6,490 bases of DNA from Nitrososphaeria archaeon (GTDB lineage Archaea > Thermoproteota > Nitrososphaeria > JACIWG01): contig JARVJS010000074.1 in the NCBI GenBank assembly GCA_029776125.1, positions 1 to 6,490 of the forward strand, given 5' to 3'. Numbering within the stretch: the first letter of the stretch is position 1; the number at the start of each line of letters is the position of its first letter. A program made the translations under genes and the position numbers. The notes under the pieces are model-generated. The model ran no database searches and was not told where the DNA came from. It was given only the letters and a program-made list of their open reading frames with translations. Below, piece after piece: positions 5,575 through 6,490 of the stretch.

Positions 5575-6139
5575 AGACTGGACTTTGTTCACAACATATA
5601 ATGCTATCGTCAATATCTTGTATGCTTTCGTCTTAATCTCTCCACTTTATATTTTCAAAGGGGACATTAATGGATATGTTGGCTTCATAGGATATGATCT
5701 TATAGCATTTGGTGAACAATTCTATTCTGCGAGTTTAGATTCTGTCAAAAACTTCACGTTCTTTTTGCTTTTGCAGACTGTTTTCAACATTGTGTGCACA
5801 CTAATATTCTATTACAGGATTGTTAAAGGGGATGTGTCGAAGTCTTATGCTGGCATAATTTTTGGAGGATTGTCTGCAACGGTCGTAGGTCTAGGAATAT
5901 TGTATGGGTGCTATTATATTATGCAAGCTGAGGTTAAATTGCTTATGGCAAACTTTAGCCATGAAACATCCGCTGGCAAAATAGTTTTTAGCGGAACACA
6001 TGTACTTCAGCAGCCTGCGAACTTGATACTATCAAACTATGTACTGTTTCCTGCGATAGCTTTCTCTATAGCATTGTTCTTATATGCTTATGCAAGACAT
6101 TTTGATGAACATGAAACGAGAGCTAAAGCATCTGCTTAG
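5561..6139 (+). CDS. Four-helix membrane protein of unknown function
   Basis: A 192-aa protein with hydrophobic segments at about 12-32, 63-86, 97-121 and 156-178. A loop of some 30 residues joins helices 1 and 2, and another of about 35 joins helices 3 and 4; both would lie on the same side, probably outside. The C-terminus is charged (HFDEHETRAK), and the inter-helix stretch RIVKGDVSKS is basic, so N- and C-termini are likely cytoplasmic. I do not recognise a family and see no catalytic motif. ATG at 5561 lies inside the end of the peptidase gene (14-nt overlap), so it is almost certainly co-translated with it. An assembly platform or anchor for the secreted structure is a reasonable guess from context alone. 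Confidence 0.85.
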   Translation: MANSRDWTLFTTYNAIVNILYAFVLISPLYIFKGDINGYVGFIGYDLIAFGEQFYSASLDSVKNFTFFLLLQTVFNIVCTLIFYYRIVKGDVSKSYAGIIFGGLSATVVGLGILYGCYYIMQAEVKLLMANFSHETSAGKIVFSGTHVLQQPANLILSNYVLFPAIAFSIALFLYAYARHFDEHETRAKASA

Positions 6140-6186
6140 CATATTTGTCAACGATTATACAAAAATGAACTGTGTCTTCATGAGTG

Positions 6187-6235
6187 ATAATACATTTAAT
6201 TCTTTACTTCTCTTAAGTAAAGAATTATGTGTTAT
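6187..6235 (+). terminator. Long hairpin after the surface operon
   Basis: TAATTCTTTACTT (6197-6209) pairs perfectly with AAGTAAAGAATTA (6215-6227) around the 5-nt loop CTCTT. A two-base bulge then leads to eight further pairs, ATAATACA (6187-6194) with TGTGTTAT (6228-6235), one of them G-U. The structure starts 48 nt after the last stop codon. It may protect the mRNA 3' end or end transcription with help from the T-rich stretch at 6261-6286. Archaeal termination does not normally depend on hairpins, so the role is tentative while the structure itself is clear. Confidence 0.5.
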
Positions 6236-6284
6236 AGCAATTTACTAATATTCCGACAACTTTTCTTCACTTTACTTATTAGTT

Positions 6285-6326
6285 TTGAGAAACCTTTATT
6301 TATTTCTCAATGAGCCTTTATCTCAT
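6285..6326. repeat. Two tandem hairpins with the same CCTTTAT loop core
   Basis: TTGAGAAA (6285-6292) and TTTCTCAA (6303-6310) form an 8-bp stem around a loop starting CCTTTAT. ATGAG (6310-6314) and CTCAT (6322-6326) form a second stem whose whole loop is CCTTTAT. The hairpins share base 6310 and so abut. A matching loop in two adjacent stems suggests a repeated protein-binding site or the end of a small element. Its function is unknown. Confidence 0.5.
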
Positions 6327-6354
6327 ACCTCGCAAGAAGACCCCATGCGTTAAA

Positions 6355-6363
6355 CTTAAATAC
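6355..6363 (+). promoter_or_regulatory. TATA-like box of the right-edge RNA gene
   Basis: CTTAAATAC, preceded by GTTAAA, is centred near 6359. Adding about 26 nt gives a start at 6384-6385, exactly the first base of the first stable hairpin of the GC-rich stretch. The coincidence of box position, structure start and change in base composition supports a rightward RNA promoter. Confidence 0.45.
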
Positions 6364-6383
6364 TCCTAATGCTTAAGTGTTTT

Positions 6384-6490
6384 GACGCTTCGGCGTTGAG
6401 AGGTCTTGGAGCTATATGCTCCTTGACGGGGTGCGACTGGAGTGAACCAGTCACTCTGTGACTGCGCCCATAAGCCTCCGCTCCGCTTCA
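6384..6490 (+). ncRNA. Structured GC-rich RNA, family unknown (3' end outside window)
   Basis: By hand count, 63 of the last 110 bases are G or C, far above the surrounding DNA. Stems visible in order: GACGC-UUCG-GCGUU (6384-6397) with a UUCG tetraloop; GGAGC-UAUAU-GCUCC (6408-6422); GGGUGCG (6429-6435) with UGCGCCC (6463-6469), enclosing ACUGG/CCAGU (6436-6451); and an outer GAGG (6400-6403) with CCUC (6475-6478). The G-U pairs exist only if the plus strand is transcribed; on the minus strand they become A-C mismatches. No plus-strand frame is open across the region. I looked for RNase P, SRP, 5S, tRNA and rRNA signatures and did not find them. It could be a lineage-specific ncRNA or a long leader. 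A 41-codon minus-strand open frame also exists here (6366-6490). Confidence 0.5.

Noticed and set aside
6366..6490. Minus-strand open frame of 41 codons running in from the right edge, considered as the tail of a TnpB protein with an overlapping guide RNA, the nearby hairpins being an IS200/IS605 end
   Set aside because: The frame has no motif I can tie to TnpB and uses CGN arginine codons heavily, unlike the rest of the window. The stems keep G-U pairs only on the plus strand, and a plus-strand TATA-like box fits the structure start. Sequence beyond 6490 would settle it.
6384..6490. RNase P RNA, SRP RNA, 5S rRNA or tRNA at the right edge
   Set aside because: I could not find the GAAAGUCC-type core, the SRP tetraloop region, 5S landmarks or a GUUCRA T-loop in the visible part, though the gene is cut by the window edge.

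Overview
The window looks like an archaeal chromosome segment, AT-rich, most likely from the Thermoproteota or a neighbouring lineage. The signs are TATA-like boxes (TTTATATAA, TTATTTAAA) placed about 25-40 nt before the start codons, TTG starts, a signal peptidase of the Ser-His archaeal/ER type, and an archaeal-style SPL-like radical SAM enzyme. The lineage cannot be fixed more closely from sequence alone.

Left part (1-1578): two radical SAM genes are transcribed divergently from a 63-nt gap. The leftward gene runs off the window edge and carries GCNLKCRFCW and SGGEP motifs. The rightward gene is a complete 290-aa SplB/COG1533-type protein. A single near-palindromic TATA-like element lies between them and may serve both directions. 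A 412-nt gap follows (1579-1990). It holds no convincing gene, but it has a 20-nt inverted repeat with 19 matches that encloses a TATA-like box, a 10-bp-phased ATAGTT motif set, and the probable promoter of the next operon.

Main part (1991-6139): four tightly packed rightward genes form one probable operon for a cell-surface structure. They are (1) a small secreted beta-rich protein resembling the TasA / archaeal bundling-pilin group, broken in this sequence by a nine-C tract right after the signal peptide; (2) a 637-aa secreted protein with two LamG-like (concanavalin-type) jelly-roll regions; (3) a signal peptidase I fused to two more membrane segments and a beta-rich ectodomain; and (4) a four-helix membrane protein of unknown function. 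Genes 2/3 overlap by 4 nt and genes 3/4 by 14 nt. The two secreted proteins share the same unusual signal-peptide end, A-[FY]-A-G-V-[FY], which recalls the AGTFAYF-type end of TasA/camelysin substrates of SipW. The layout is therefore like an archaeal tasA-sipW system: a dedicated peptidase, a fibre subunit, a large adhesin or tip-like protein and a membrane partner. This assignment is an inference from motifs and gene order.

Right edge (6140-6490): a long hairpin follows the operon, then two small tandem hairpins with the same loop core. A TATA-like box then stands about 26 nt before a GC-rich (about 57%) and strongly structured stretch that runs off the edge. Its stems contain G-U pairs only when read on the plus strand, and its first hairpin has a UUCG tetraloop. 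I read it as the 5' part of a non-coding RNA gene of unknown family.
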